64,000 bases of DNA from Alphaproteobacteria bacterium (GCA_009995045.1 JAACQG010000006.1:102448-166447), one strand, 5' to 3'. Counted from the stretch's first letter, positions 9,146 to 17,898 are shown. Program-made: numbers and translations. The notes: generated by a model from the sequence alone, not told the origin.

Positions 9146-9796
9146 CTAGCGCGTGATATCACGAATTAAATCAGGCAATTGAGGCAGGCCATGCTCTAAA
9201 ACATGACCTGATTGAGAAGACAACGATCCCAAATAGAGAGCCGCCTCCGTATCAGGCGCACGAGCAATAGGTATAACTGACCGTCCCGTTATCTGCGCCG
9301 CATTAAATGCCACAAGCATATCGCTAGCCCTGTCACCAACCATAAATGTAATTCCGTCATCCATACAAATCTCAGAAATGATTGCTTGCAATCCAACGGG
9401 GTTAGGCTTGGCTTCATCTCTATTTTTTGAAAAACGAACAATATCAAACAACTCTGTAATACCATTATATTTCACAGCGCGCTCCCCAAGAGGAGGAGGG
9501 TCATTTGATAGCAGAGCGGTAAAACGCTCTTCCCTCAATACACGAAGTATGGCAGCAGCCTCAGGATCCAATTTTGAAATCCCGGTCCAAACAGCCTGCT
9601 TAAAAGCATCAGGAATAAGCTGCCTATCTGTAACTTTTCTCTTTAACTGTCTCGCAGTTTTCAAACAACGATGCGCTCCACCGACAACCAAAGTGGCAGC
9701 ACCCTCATGATGAGCAGCAGCTCCTAAAAAGCTATGCGCAGGCTTACGCTCCGTGAGCGTTCCCCTAAGATCAAATATAACGCAGTCTTTTGGCAT
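9146..9796 (-). CDS. HAD-superfamily protein with altered first catalytic motif
   Basis: The 216-residue protein has the fold and motifs of a haloacid dehalogenase-type hydrolase: motif I FDLRGTLTE (residues 8-16), motif II LLSNDPPP, the motif III lysine in AKPNP and motif IV MVGDRASDM. In motif I the second aspartate of the usual DxDxT is replaced by arginine (R11, codon AGG), while the nucleophile D9 remains. That aspartate normally acts as the general acid/base, so phosphatase activity may be lost or changed. The gene is convergent with fsa, seven bases away. The substrate is unknown, and the family assignment is firmer than any function. Confidence 0.7.
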   Translation of the reverse strand: MPKDCVIFDLRGTLTERKPAHSFLGAAAHHEGAATLVVGGAHRCLKTARQLKRKVTDRQLIPDAFKQAVWTGISKLDPEAAAILRVLREERFTALLSNDPPPLGERAVKYNGITELFDIVRFSKNRDEAKPNPVGLQAIISEICMDDGITFMVGDRASDMLVAFNAAQITGRSVIPIARAPDTEAALYLGSLSSQSGHVLEHGLPQLPDLIRDITR

Positions 9797-9907
9797 CTGG
9801 CACGACTTCCTTAACTTTACCTATGACCTTATAGTAAATATTATGTAAAAAGTAAAGCTTTTAACGCCTTAGCATAATATATTTTCCCAAAAATAAACAA
9901 TACTGCG

Positions 9908-9936
9908 TTCTCACTAAAGCCGCATTGTGCTAGAAT
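9908..9936 (+). promoter_or_regulatory. Promoter of DUF484-xerC, predicted leaderless
   Basis: TTCTCA (9908-9913) and TAGAAT (9931-9936) are spaced by 17 bases, and the -10 box is extended by TGC just upstream. The box ends seven bases before the ATG at 9944 and there is no ribosome site, so transcription should start at or next to the initiation codon. Confidence 0.5.
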
Positions 9937-9943
9937 CAGCACC

Positions 9944-10657
9944 ATGACAGACCCCCATATAAAACCTGCGACAGACATGCCTCTCACAAAAAACGACATC
10001 ATCACCTTTCTCAAGGAAAACCCGACCTTCCTCGATGATAACCCTGACGCATTCGAAGCCCTCATCCCCGAGAAAAAACGCGGAAAACGCGGACAACCCG
10101 CCGACTTTCAAGCCTATATGATTGATCGCCTCAAATCCGACCGCGAAGAAGTCATCGAAAGCACGCGCGAAATTGTTGAAAATTCGCGCGCCAACATGAA
10201 CAATCAGCAACGCATCCACGCCGCTGTCCTGCGCCTGCTAGAAGCACAAAGCTTCGAAGATTTCATCCACTCCATCACAATGGACATCGCCAACATCCTT
10301 GATGTAGACATCTCCGTCCTCGTCGTCGAAGCCGATGGAGATCATATCCCCCACGTCAACACAAACGGCGTGCGCATTATCCCCGCGGGCACAACTGACA
10401 AATGGATGACCGATAAATACGTCCTCCTCCAAGATAACATCAGCGGCTCCGAAGCCATCTTCGGCGGCGGAGCAACATTGGTGCGCTCGCAAATCTTGCT
10501 CCGCGTGGACATCTCAATGGACACACCACCCGCAATCCTAGCCTTCGGCAGCCGCGATCCAAATACATTCATCGACGGACAAGCCACCGACCAAATCCTC
10601 TTCCTCGCCCGCGTAATCGAGAGGAGCTTCCGCTCATGGCTCAACCTCCCCGTATAA
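9944..10657 (+). CDS. DUF484 family protein
   Basis: This 237-residue protein is a DUF484 member, a GAF-like family commonly encoded immediately before xerC. The conserved N-terminal segment ITFLKENPTFLDDNPDAF and a helical stretch (DRLKSDREEVIESTREIVEN) precede the GAF-like domain that runs from about residue 85 to the end. Its role is not established; the persistent linkage with the XerC recombinase suggests a link to chromosome dimer resolution or cell division, which is inference. The last 22 bases overlap xerC, which implies translational coupling. Initiation appears leaderless. Confidence 0.88.
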   Translation: MTDPHIKPATDMPLTKNDIITFLKENPTFLDDNPDAFEALIPEKKRGKRGQPADFQAYMIDRLKSDREEVIESTREIVENSRANMNNQQRIHAAVLRLLEAQSFEDFIHSITMDIANILDVDISVLVVEADGDHIPHVNTNGVRIIPAGTTDKWMTDKYVLLQDNISGSEAIFGGGATLVRSQILLRVDISMDTPPAILAFGSRDPNTFIDGQATDQILFLARVIERSFRSWLNLPV

Positions 10658-11607
10658 ATGCCACAAGCGGCATAAAAGAAGAAACCCTCGCCACTTGCGC
10701 GCCTGACCTTTCGGACACGTTACAAAAATGGATCGACTTCCTGCGCGTGGAGAAAAAAGTCTCCAAACACACCTTCCGCGCCTACACCGCCGATGTCAGC
10801 CATTTCATAACCTTCATCCGCGACCACAACGCAAAAGCCCCCTCCATCGCCGACATCGCCGATATCCGCATCACCGATTTCCGCAGCTGGATGAGCAAAA
10901 AAGCCATGAGCGGCTCAAGCAACGCCAGCCGCGCCCGCAGCCTTTCGGGCGTCAAAAACTTCCTAAATTGGATGGATAAAAACGGCATCATGCATAACGC
11001 CGCCATAAGCGTACTTCGCAGCCCTAAACTCGGTCACAAACTGCCGCGCCCCCTCCTCGAAGGGCAAGCCATGAAAGTCTTGGAAAACGCCGACCTCCTC
11101 TGCGCAGAAGATTGGATCGGCATGCGCGACCGCGCCCTGTTCACCCTGCTGTATGGATGTGGCCTGCGCATCAACGAAGCTCTCGCCCTCGACATAAAAG
11201 ATATGCCGCATGACGGCTATATCCGCGTGATGGGAAAAGGCAGCAAAGAACGCCAAGTGCCCGTGATCGACATCGTTGACGCTGCATTAAAAACATATCT
11301 CGAACTCTGCATTTTCCCCGCTTCGCCCGATCGCCCCCTCTTCGTCGGCACACGCGGCGGCAGATTAAACCAAGGCGTTGCACAAAAATCCATGCGCCAA
11401 ATCCGCAGCGTCCTTGGCTTGCCCGAAACAGCCACACCGCATGCCCTGCGCCACTCTTTCGCAACCCACCTCCTGCAAAACGGCGCCAACCTGAGAGAAA
11501 TTCAAGAACTCCTCGGCCATAGCAGCCTAAGCACAACCCAACGCTACACCGAAATCAACGCCGAAGAACTCATGCGCATCTACAAATCCGCCCATCCAAG
11601 GGCTTAG
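10636..11607 (+). CDS. xerC: Tyrosine recombinase XerC
   Basis: XerC, with XerD, resolves chromosome dimers at dif during division. The 323-residue protein has the SAM-like core-binding domain (residues about 25-115) and the catalytic domain with the full set of active residues: R178 (GCGLRINEA), K201, H269 and R272 (HALRHSF), H295 (LLGHSS) and the nucleophile Y304. Length is normal. It starts inside the DUF484 gene (22-base overlap). XerC rather than XerD is preferred because of the DUF484 neighbour. Its stop overlaps that of a small convergent gene by four bases. Confidence 0.93.
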   Translation: MAQPPRINATSGIKEETLATCAPDLSDTLQKWIDFLRVEKKVSKHTFRAYTADVSHFITFIRDHNAKAPSIADIADIRITDFRSWMSKKAMSGSSNASRARSLSGVKNFLNWMDKNGIMHNAAISVLRSPKLGHKLPRPLLEGQAMKVLENADLLCAEDWIGMRDRALFTLLYGCGLRINEALALDIKDMPHDGYIRVMGKGSKERQVPVIDIVDAALKTYLELCIFPASPDRPLFVGTRGGRLNQGVAQKSMRQIRSVLGLPETATPHALRHSFATHLLQNGANLREIQELLGHSSLSTTQRYTEINAEELMRIYKSAHPRA

Positions 11608-11795
11608 CCTTGCATCGGAGACAAACGAGCTGCAAGCTCAGCAAACAAATCCAAATCACTCGTTGGATGCTCATCATTAACCCACTTCGCAGTGGCAGCC
11701 TTAGCAAACTGTGCCGGACCATCCGACACACCAAAATCAGCAGGCCAGCCAACACCAGTACCACCAAAATCATTTTCAGGTAATTTATCCGTCAT
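11604..11795 (-). CDS. Small hypothetical protein (63 aa)
   Basis: This is a 63-residue acidic-to-neutral protein that starts MTDKLPENDFGGTGVGWPAD. It has no membrane segment, signal or cysteine pair. The ATG at 11793-11795 is chosen over an upstream Met (11840) because AGAGGAAA, a good ribosome site, sits eight bases before it. The stop codon overlaps that of convergent xerC by four bases. A conserved tract (KAATAKWVNDEHPTSDL) suggests a folded small protein, but no family was recognised. Confidence 0.6.
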   Translation of the reverse strand: MTDKLPENDFGGTGVGWPADFGVSDGPAQFAKAATAKWVNDEHPTSDLDLFAELAARLSPMQG

Positions 11796-11884
11796 TTTTA
11801 TTTCCTCTTCACATAAAACATAAAAAGACGGTACAAACACACCCGCTCCTAATCAACAAAAACAATTGCTGCAGTGCAAATATA

Positions 11885-11911
11885 TTGACATATTACACCA
11901 ACAACTATAGT
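11885..11911 (+). promoter_or_regulatory. Candidate promoter for the 280-aa unknown gene
   Basis: A perfect TTGACA (11885-11890) is followed after 15 bases by TATAGT (11906-11911). The spacing is two bases short of ideal, which lowers confidence. The leader before the ATG at 11939 would be about 20 bases and holds an AGGAG site. Confidence 0.35.
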
Positions 11912-11938
11912 TTCCGTATTCAATCAGGAGCAATACAA

Positions 11939-12781
11939 ATGAACGAACCACTTAAACTCTGGTCAGCAACGGGCGCAAACGTGTCCTTTTACGGAAATCC
12001 TTTTGAACTTTCAAAGCATAGAGCCGAAAGCGGAGCATTGAGTGACGGAGAAAATCGTCAAACCCGTTACCAACTTGCCCTCATAAACATCTTAAAAGGC
12101 AAACAATGCGATGTGCCTCCCAACGAACTGGTCATGGCTATTATCCCTAAATTACTTGAAGCAATAAAACAGGATGACCGCCTAAATTCACTTGACGAAA
12201 AAAATAGAAACACACTCATTGAGGTGGCAATTAGCCAACTTCCCATTGAAACATCATTAACATTTTCCATGATGAAGCCGCCCCAAAATTCAGCAGCCAC
12301 AAAAACACAAAAGACAACCAATAAGCCAACTCAACTGGCCGCTTTCCCCTTAGCTGCTACAGCAAAAAAGCCGCAGCCCCCGAAAAAAGAAACACCTAAA
12401 TCCGTAAGAGAATTCACCCTTGAAGGAGATAACTCAAATATTGAAGGCATTAGAATTTTCTTCGCAGGCGATGAAATATACCTTGATGATCCCGACGAAC
12501 ACATCATGCTCGTCACCATATTAGAGGCACAAGAAAACAGCAAAAGACAAGGCCTACACAACGATACATTGGCCGTCGTTTTAGGCTCTGCAAAAAGAGT
12601 ACCCGCCCTATACATGAACCTCTTAAGATCAATGGAGGCCGAAGCGTCAGGCTCATCAAAAGCGCTAAGCTTCGATAAAACAACCAAACGCCACACAACC
12701 AACGTCCCTGTTAAAAGCTACACCACAAAAGACGAAAACCCGAAGAGCGTGATCGCGCTCCTCGGGTCAAATTTAGAATAA
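11939..12781 (+). CDS. Hypothetical protein (280 aa), accessory
   Basis: No family was recognised. The ATG at 11939 is chosen because TCAGGAGC lies just upstream; the open frame extends further 5' but through low-quality sequence. The protein is soluble with no signal peptide. Residues 1-105 look globular, residues about 106-145 are a Pro/Thr/Lys/Ala-rich linker, and a second globular part (about 150-225) includes an acidic stretch YLDDPDEHIMLVTILEAQE. The C-terminus is again Lys/Thr-rich. It lies between xerC and lpd on the plus strand, opposite to the TCA block, like several other unknown genes in this window. Confidence 0.65.
   Translation: MNEPLKLWSATGANVSFYGNPFELSKHRAESGALSDGENRQTRYQLALINILKGKQCDVPPNELVMAIIPKLLEAIKQDDRLNSLDEKNRNTLIEVAISQLPIETSLTFSMMKPPQNSAATKTQKTTNKPTQLAAFPLAATAKKPQPPKKETPKSVREFTLEGDNSNIEGIRIFFAGDEIYLDDPDEHIMLVTILEAQENSKRQGLHNDTLAVVLGSAKRVPALYMNLLRSMEAEASGSSKALSFDKTTKRHTTNVPVKSYTTKDENPKSVIALLGSNLE
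12738..12767. other. Strong hairpin overlapping the 3' end of a coding sequence
   Basis: ACCCGA (12738-12743) pairs with TCGGGT (12762-12767) and GAGCG (12745-12749) with CGCTC (12756-12760), an 11-pair stem with one A-C mismatch and a six-base loop. It ends 14 bases before the stop of the 280-aa gene. It lacks a following T run, so it may be a transcript-stabilising or partial termination structure, or only coding chance. Confidence 0.4.
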
Positions 12782-12797
12782 ATCATTCTTAGATGGT

Positions 12798-14186
12798 TTA
12801 AATATGCAACGGACGCTTATGAACCGCGAGCGCTGCCTCTTTAACAACTTCTGTTAACGTCGGATGCGCATGAACGGTGCGGGCGATATCTTCCGCTGTC
12901 CCTTCAAATTCCATCACGGACACAACTTCCTGAATAAGGTCACCAGCACTTGGTCCAATAATGTGCGCGCCCAAGATACGATCCGTTTTAGCATCCGCCA
13001 AAATCTTCACAAACCCTTCTGTCGCGCCCATCGCACGCGCACGACCATTGGCCATGAACGGGAATTTACCGGCGTTATATTTCACGCCCTCTTCCTTCAA
13101 TTGCGCTTCTGTCTTACCAACATTGGCAACCTCCGGCCATGTGTAAACAACACCGGGGATACAGTTATAATCAATATGACCACTCTGCCCCGCAAGCATC
13201 TCAGCCAAAACGACGCCTTCTTCTTCGGCCTTATGCGCAAGCATCGGGCCCGCAATCACATCACCAATCGCAAAGATACCCTCAACGCTTGTCTCAAATG
13301 TCTCATCAACATGAATGCGTCCACGCTCATCCATCTCAACACCAACCGCGTCAAGACCAAGCTTATCCGTATAAGGCTTACGCCCAACCGCCATCAAAAC
13401 GATCTCCGCAGAGAGCTTTTCTTCATCCCCGCCTTTTGCTGGCTCAAGCGTCAAATCAACACCCTTCGCGCCGGATTTCGCTGAAGTCACCTTCGCACCT
13501 GTCTTGAACGTTATGCCCTGCTTCTTGAAAATCTTATTTGCTTCTTTGCGCACTTCTTCATCCATGCCCGGCAAAATCTGATCCAGATATTCAATCACGG
13601 TAACCTCGGCACCCAAACGACGCCAAACTGTCCCCATCTCAAGGCCAATCACACCGCCGCCAATCACGATCATAGATTTCGGCACAGACGTAAGCTCAAG
13701 CGCACCCGTTGAAGACACAATCTTCTTCTCGTCAATCTCTATATTCGGCAATGACGCAACATCAGAACCAGTGGCGATAATGATATTATCCGCCTCATAA
13801 GTATCCTTACCGACCTTAACCTTACCGGCTTCAACAATCTCGCCATGCCCCTTGAGGTGATCAATTTTGTTCTTTTTAAAGAGGAACTCAATCCCCTTCG
13901 TGTTTGCCTCAACAACTTCGTCCTTAAATGCCATCATCTTTTTAAGGTTCAATTTCGGTTTCACGTCAATACCGATATGGTCAAAATGCTCGGACGCATC
14001 TTCAAATTTCTCAGATGACGCAAGCAATGCCTTGGATGGAATACAACCAATATTCAAACATGTCCCGCCAAGCGTCTCACGCTTTTCCACACACGCCGTC
14101 TTAAGCCCAAGCTGCGCACAGCGTATCGCCGCCACATAACCACCCGGGCCAGAACCAATCACAATTACATCATATTTATCAGCCAT
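12798..14186 (-). CDS. lpd: Dihydrolipoyl dehydrogenase (E3)
   Basis: This FAD enzyme reoxidises the lipoyl arms of 2-oxo acid dehydrogenase complexes with NAD. The 462-residue sequence has the FAD GxGxxG motif (GSGPGGYVAA), the redox disulfide GGTCLNIGCIPSK (about residues 40-52), the NAD GGGVIGLEMG motif and the C-terminal interface histidine-glutamate pair (HAHPTLTEV). It is complete. It is separated from odhB by plus-strand genes (14.3-17.9 kb) but belongs to the same minus-strand TCA block, so it most likely serves the 2-oxoglutarate dehydrogenase complex. Confidence 0.97.
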   Translation of the reverse strand: MADKYDVIVIGSGPGGYVAAIRCAQLGLKTACVEKRETLGGTCLNIGCIPSKALLASSEKFEDASEHFDHIGIDVKPKLNLKKMMAFKDEVVEANTKGIEFLFKKNKIDHLKGHGEIVEAGKVKVGKDTYEADNIIIATGSDVASLPNIEIDEKKIVSSTGALELTSVPKSMIVIGGGVIGLEMGTVWRRLGAEVTVIEYLDQILPGMDEEVRKEANKIFKKQGITFKTGAKVTSAKSGAKGVDLTLEPAKGGDEEKLSAEIVLMAVGRKPYTDKLGLDAVGVEMDERGRIHVDETFETSVEGIFAIGDVIAGPMLAHKAEEEGVVLAEMLAGQSGHIDYNCIPGVVYTWPEVANVGKTEAQLKEEGVKYNAGKFPFMANGRARAMGATEGFVKILADAKTDRILGAHIIGPSAGDLIQEVVSVMEFEGTAEDIARTVHAHPTLTEVVKEAALAVHKRPLHI

Positions 14187-14353
14187 TTTTTAGAACATCC
14201 AATTTTCGTTATTTGATACAAATTTTCCCTGCATTATTAGCGTATACAAAAACAGAAAACCACCCCAAATGATTTACCATATAAAAAACTTGACGCGCCG
14301 CAATATTTCCATTAGAAAATGCGCATATTGAGTCATCAAAAAAGAGTAAACAT

Positions 14354-15463
14354 ATGTCCGAAGATATTGGCCTCTCACCGTTCCCAATCCCACAGGGCGC
14401 AAGAATAATAGAATACCCACGCATAGAAGACGTCTTCGGCAAGTTTAAATTCAATGATGGCCTGCTCGCACAATTCAAACACCAATCAACCTTTGCCGAT
14501 GCTATAAAATTATTCACCCCCATCCAAGAACCCGAATTTGGGATATACGTCGATAGCCTCGAAGCGCTTCGCATATCTCCTCGCTTTTTAGGACAAAACC
14601 CAACAAGCACAATTTCTGACATCGCAGACCGCAATTACCAATACATCACATTCGCTATCGCGCATAATACCCCTGACCACCCCCTTAATCATGATTATAT
14701 GATGCAATGGCGTATCGAGGTTGACGTCAATGGGCATGACATCGATCAAAAACATATCCGCTTTTGCATCAAAAGCCGCGATAAATCAGGGCTCATGCGC
14801 GACGAATGGGAAACAGACATGAACGATTACGATGTCGAAACTGCCATTAAAAAGGTCATTGCCGAAAACGCAGAAAACATGCCCAAAGACCTCCCCGCAG
14901 AATTGTTAAAATCAGCACATGAAACATTCGTATCCGGCCACAGCGCAACATCACGAAGCGGGTATAACGGTTTTCAATGGCGCAAAAAATGGCAAAGCAC
15001 GACCCTGCATAATTTTTCAAGCGACGTACAAATTGTTGGCACACGGCAAGGTTTAATCTCACGCCGCCACGAAATCGAAGACGAAGTCCGCGCTATATTT
15101 GGCAACCCTATCTTGCTTACTGATAATTTCGAACGCGTAGCAAAAGGCGCGCTTGATGTGCATCGCGGCCAAATCATAACGGGCGCAAAGCATACAAATG
15201 CTAGAACAATGAAATCAAGCCTTAGCAAAGCCGCGTTCGCTGAACACGCAACACAAGGCGCATTTGACAAAAGCTCCATTCAGGAAAAAGGGTGGAAAGA
15301 CAATGTCATCCCGATATCCGACTCAAGAGAGGCACACCACCAAGTCGGTGATTATTTCCACGACCCCGCGCTAAAAGCTGGCTTAATGCATATGCTTCAG
15401 GCCCTCCCCCCAAAAGGCAGCATCTTTTCCCCACACGAACTCCCCACACGGCAAGTCGCCTAA
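14354..15463 (+). CDS. Hypothetical protein (369 aa), accessory
   Basis: No family was recognised. It is a soluble, roughly neutral protein without signal peptide or membrane segments. The first 270 residues look like one or two mixed alpha/beta domains; residues about 160-235 include a charged, histidine-containing region (HETFVSGHSATSRSGYNGF). The C-terminal 100 residues are rich in Lys, Ser and His and look less ordered. The ATG at 14354 follows a weak AAGAG. The opposite strand is also open over 14209-14634, but with no coding features. It is the first of four consecutive plus-strand genes set between lpd and odhB. Confidence 0.7.
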   Translation: MSEDIGLSPFPIPQGARIIEYPRIEDVFGKFKFNDGLLAQFKHQSTFADAIKLFTPIQEPEFGIYVDSLEALRISPRFLGQNPTSTISDIADRNYQYITFAIAHNTPDHPLNHDYMMQWRIEVDVNGHDIDQKHIRFCIKSRDKSGLMRDEWETDMNDYDVETAIKKVIAENAENMPKDLPAELLKSAHETFVSGHSATSRSGYNGFQWRKKWQSTTLHNFSSDVQIVGTRQGLISRRHEIEDEVRAIFGNPILLTDNFERVAKGALDVHRGQIITGAKHTNARTMKSSLSKAAFAEHATQGAFDKSSIQEKGWKDNVIPISDSREAHHQVGDYFHDPALKAGLMHMLQALPPKGSIFSPHELPTRQVA

Positions 15464-15483
15464 TCTCGGCGCAAAACAAGCCC

Positions 15484-15500
15484 TTTAAAAACATTTAACC
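15484..15500. promoter_or_regulatory. Near-consensus CtrA-type site
   Basis: TTTA-N7-TTAACC, one mismatch from TTAA-N7-TTAA(C), lies 33 bases before the start of the ChaN-like gene. A TATATACTA stretch that could be a -10 region follows within 15 bases. A single near-match in AT-rich DNA is weak by itself; it is listed because perfect sites precede two other accessory genes. Confidence 0.35.
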
Positions 15501-15532
15501 CTTTTTCTATATACTAATGAAAAAAGGTAGAT

Positions 15533-16405
15533 ATGGATCCACAGGGCTACATCAACACACAAATTGCCAATGGCAGAGACATAGTTTTTGGCGAAGAACA
15601 TAGCGCCATAGGCTCCACCATGACTTTTTTTGCACAAACCATTGAACAAAACCCGAACCGCATTGCTGGTGTGTCATTAGAATTCCCACCCGAGGTTCAA
15701 CCATATATTGAGCAAGCCGCACGCGGCGAGATAAGCGCAGACGCATTTTCAAAACAAATGCGTATCACCCTTGAACAATCATATCTTGAAACAGCAGGTT
15801 CTCTGCTGGGCGATGGACGCATCACACAAGAACAATATGATGATTATGAGATTTTTATCAATGACCGCGTCACTGGAGTCTTAACAGGCGATAAAAACCT
15901 ATTCACTGAAGCGGAGATCGCACGCGACCAAGAGGCATTTGGCACCATGTTCACCATGATCGGCATTGCAGAAAAAAACGGCGTACCCGTCGCAGCAACT
16001 GATATAGACAGAGAATTCCCCGTATTAATGGATATGGGAGAAGCAATCATGGATGACTGGCTAAGCCGCGTTGATGACACAAGTGATTATGCATTATTCA
16101 AAGATCAATTTGATGTCACGAGCGATAAACAATTCCTTGTCCATAGAGGGGCAGGCCATACTGAGGATATAAACGGGCATGCAACTGGCTTGGACGATTT
16201 CCTAGAACGCGAAGGGCGCAATGTCGTAAATATCGGTAATTATAGCTCTTTAGAAATGTTAACGCACGAAGTGAACAGAGAACTAAACGACTACGGCAAC
16301 ACTATAGAAGAGGGAACGGACATGACAATTATAGGCACGCAAGGCTTCGAAAGCAGCCAAACTGATATCTTCAAAAATCCATCCCTTGCTGCGCCCAAAT
16401 TATAA
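15533..16405 (+). CDS. Putative EreA/ChaN/TIKI-like superfamily protein
   Basis: The 290-residue protein starts with VFGEEHSAIGS (G20, E21, E22, H23), followed 25 residues on by GVSLEFPPEVQPYIE and ARGEISADAF, and later has GVPVAATDID and a distal FLVHRGAGHTEDINGHATG motif. This spacing of a Gly-Glu-x-His, a following Glu in a hydrophobic strand and a late Gly-x-Gly-His matches the EreA/ChaN-like fold that includes haem-binding ChaN and TIKI-type proteases. I infer membership from these motifs only. It has no signal peptide, unlike ChaN, a lipoprotein. The ATG at 15533 follows AAAAAAGGTAGAT. Function unknown. Confidence 0.5.
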   Translation: MDPQGYINTQIANGRDIVFGEEHSAIGSTMTFFAQTIEQNPNRIAGVSLEFPPEVQPYIEQAARGEISADAFSKQMRITLEQSYLETAGSLLGDGRITQEQYDDYEIFINDRVTGVLTGDKNLFTEAEIARDQEAFGTMFTMIGIAEKNGVPVAATDIDREFPVLMDMGEAIMDDWLSRVDDTSDYALFKDQFDVTSDKQFLVHRGAGHTEDINGHATGLDDFLEREGRNVVNIGNYSSLEMLTHEVNRELNDYGNTIEEGTDMTIIGTQGFESSQTDIFKNPSLAAPKL

Positions 16406-16480
16406 TATTGCCATACCTAACGCTAACAAGTCGCATAATTCCCTCTGGCATCGCCATGCCTTTTCCAATAGCTTTACAAG

Positions 16481-17419
16481 ATGAACAACCCTGATTCCAC
16501 ATCAATCTATAAACACATGCAAGCCGCCGTCGACATCGTATCGACAAGCCCGCACCCAACCAACAAAATCGCCGCAACACTTGCTGGCGATGGTTTCGCA
16601 ATAAGCCGCACAAATGCATGGCCGCTCCCGATCCTAAACACAATCGGCACGACAGCACAAATCGGCAATTCCAGCAGCACAATCCACGCCGAAACCGCCT
16701 GCATTTTTGCTGCAGACAAAACCAACGCCGCCAGCCTTTTTGTCACTGACCCGCCTTGCCCTAACTGCATGAAAAACATGGCAGAAGCTGGCATTGCAAA
16801 ACTCTATATCGACCATAAAGGCTTCGACAAAGATTGGGTCAAACGCCGCGGTGACAGCTTTGAGACAATGTCCATGCGCGTTGCCGAAAAAGCAGGAATG
16901 GATGTCTTCGTCATCTATCGCCCAAAGAAAGACCAAGAGCAAAAATTCGAAGTCATCTCCAGACACCCGCCGGGCTATAAACCAAAAATCGAAAACCCTG
17001 CAAAAATCGAACCTTTTGAAAACTGGAAAAGCGCATTAAATGCTGCACAAAAAACATATGGCGACGAACCCTTCGCCCTCGCCCGAGCCACAAATCAAAA
17101 CGGCGAAAGCGTTTCCATCCTCGTCGATCGCCACCCGACAATTGGCTACACATACGAAACCGTAGAAAACAAACAAGACAAATACAGCTTCATCCTCCAA
17201 CCCATAAACCGCCTGCTGATGATCGCAGCAAAAGAAGGACTAACCCTCGACGCCGACCACATCTATTCATCACGCATCCCTACCTCGCGCGAACTGGTCA
17301 ATTTTATTGGCGCGGGATATTCCAAAATACAAATTGGCGACCGCGCATCATCGCGTGATGAACATGGGCCCGCCGCATTATCAACCCTCATAGAATCTGC
17401 TATCATCTCCGTATTATAA
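16481..17419 (+). CDS. Tandem-domain cytidine/deoxycytidylate deaminase-like protein
   Basis: The N-terminal domain (about residues 10-145) has complete zinc deaminase motifs: the HAE triad (H69, E71) and PPCPNC with C93 and C96. It resembles dCMP/CMP deaminases. The C-terminal half (about 180-310) follows the same order of elements, and its stretch NRLLMIAAKEG...IPTSREL...GAGYSKIQIGD lines up with HAETACIFAAD...PPCPNC...EAGIAKLYID, but the zinc ligands are replaced. This suggests a duplicated, catalytically dead second domain. The substrate could be a nucleoside, nucleotide or pterin-like base. The start has no good ribosome site. It is 13 bases ahead of a secreted-protein gene and likely co-transcribed. 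Confidence 0.7.
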   Translation: MNNPDSTSIYKHMQAAVDIVSTSPHPTNKIAATLAGDGFAISRTNAWPLPILNTIGTTAQIGNSSSTIHAETACIFAADKTNAASLFVTDPPCPNCMKNMAEAGIAKLYIDHKGFDKDWVKRRGDSFETMSMRVAEKAGMDVFVIYRPKKDQEQKFEVISRHPPGYKPKIENPAKIEPFENWKSALNAAQKTYGDEPFALARATNQNGESVSILVDRHPTIGYTYETVENKQDKYSFILQPINRLLMIAAKEGLTLDADHIYSSRIPTSRELVNFIGAGYSKIQIGDRASSRDEHGPAALSTLIESAIISVL

Positions 17420-17432
17420 AAGGAGACGCCAC

Positions 17433-17894
17433 ATGAAATACAAATACCTCACCCTCGCCGCTTTCGGATTTTTAGGCGGTATCGCCGGATCAACAATGTT
17501 CGCCGCCGCGCCATCAATAGCCGCAAAAGCAAAATCGCTCTACACAACCAATTTCTTCAATGATGACGGCGAGCGTGTTGTAACCCTCGGCAGCAACAAT
17601 TCCGAAGAAGGAACCCTGTTTCTATTCAACGGCTCAAATCAAAAATTAGAAGTGCAAATGGGCGCATACCCGTCAGGATCAGAGAAAGGACAATCTTTGA
17701 TCGGTATGCATGACCGCAACGGCTATCTCCGCCTGCTACAACGCATGCACGGCCCAAAAGATTCCCCCACTGTCGTCATGAAAGACAGCACAGGAACAGA
17801 CCGCATCATCTTCGGCCTGGACGGTTCAACACAAGAACCATATTTCCGCTACCTCGATAGCCAGGGCATCATGAAAAACCTAATCCCCCAATAA
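17433..17894 (+). CDS. Secreted hypothetical protein (153 aa)
   Basis: The first 30 residues form a signal peptide-like segment (Lys at positions 2 and 4, hydrophobic core with GGIAGSTMFAAAP, Ala-x-Ala sites). The mature part is Gly/Asn/Asp-rich with short beta-strand-like repeats such as FNDDGERVVTLGSN, GQSLIGMHDRNGYLRL and TDRIIFGLDG, consistent with a small all-beta periplasmic or exported domain. No family was recognised. AAAAGGAGACGCC gives a strong ribosome site. It follows the deaminase gene by 13 bases and is closed by a clear terminator. Confidence 0.7.
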   Translation: MKYKYLTLAAFGFLGGIAGSTMFAAAPSIAAKAKSLYTTNFFNDDGERVVTLGSNNSEEGTLFLFNGSNQKLEVQMGAYPSGSEKGQSLIGMHDRNGYLRLLQRMHGPKDSPTVVMKDSTGTDRIIFGLDGSTQEPYFRYLDSQGIMKNLIPQ

Positions 17895-17898
17895 GCAA

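Noticed and set aside
14209-14634. Minus-strand open frame of 141 codons overlapping the start of the 369-aa gene
   Set aside because: It has no ribosome site, its composition is low-quality, and the plus-strand frame over the same bases continues into a long protein with normal composition.
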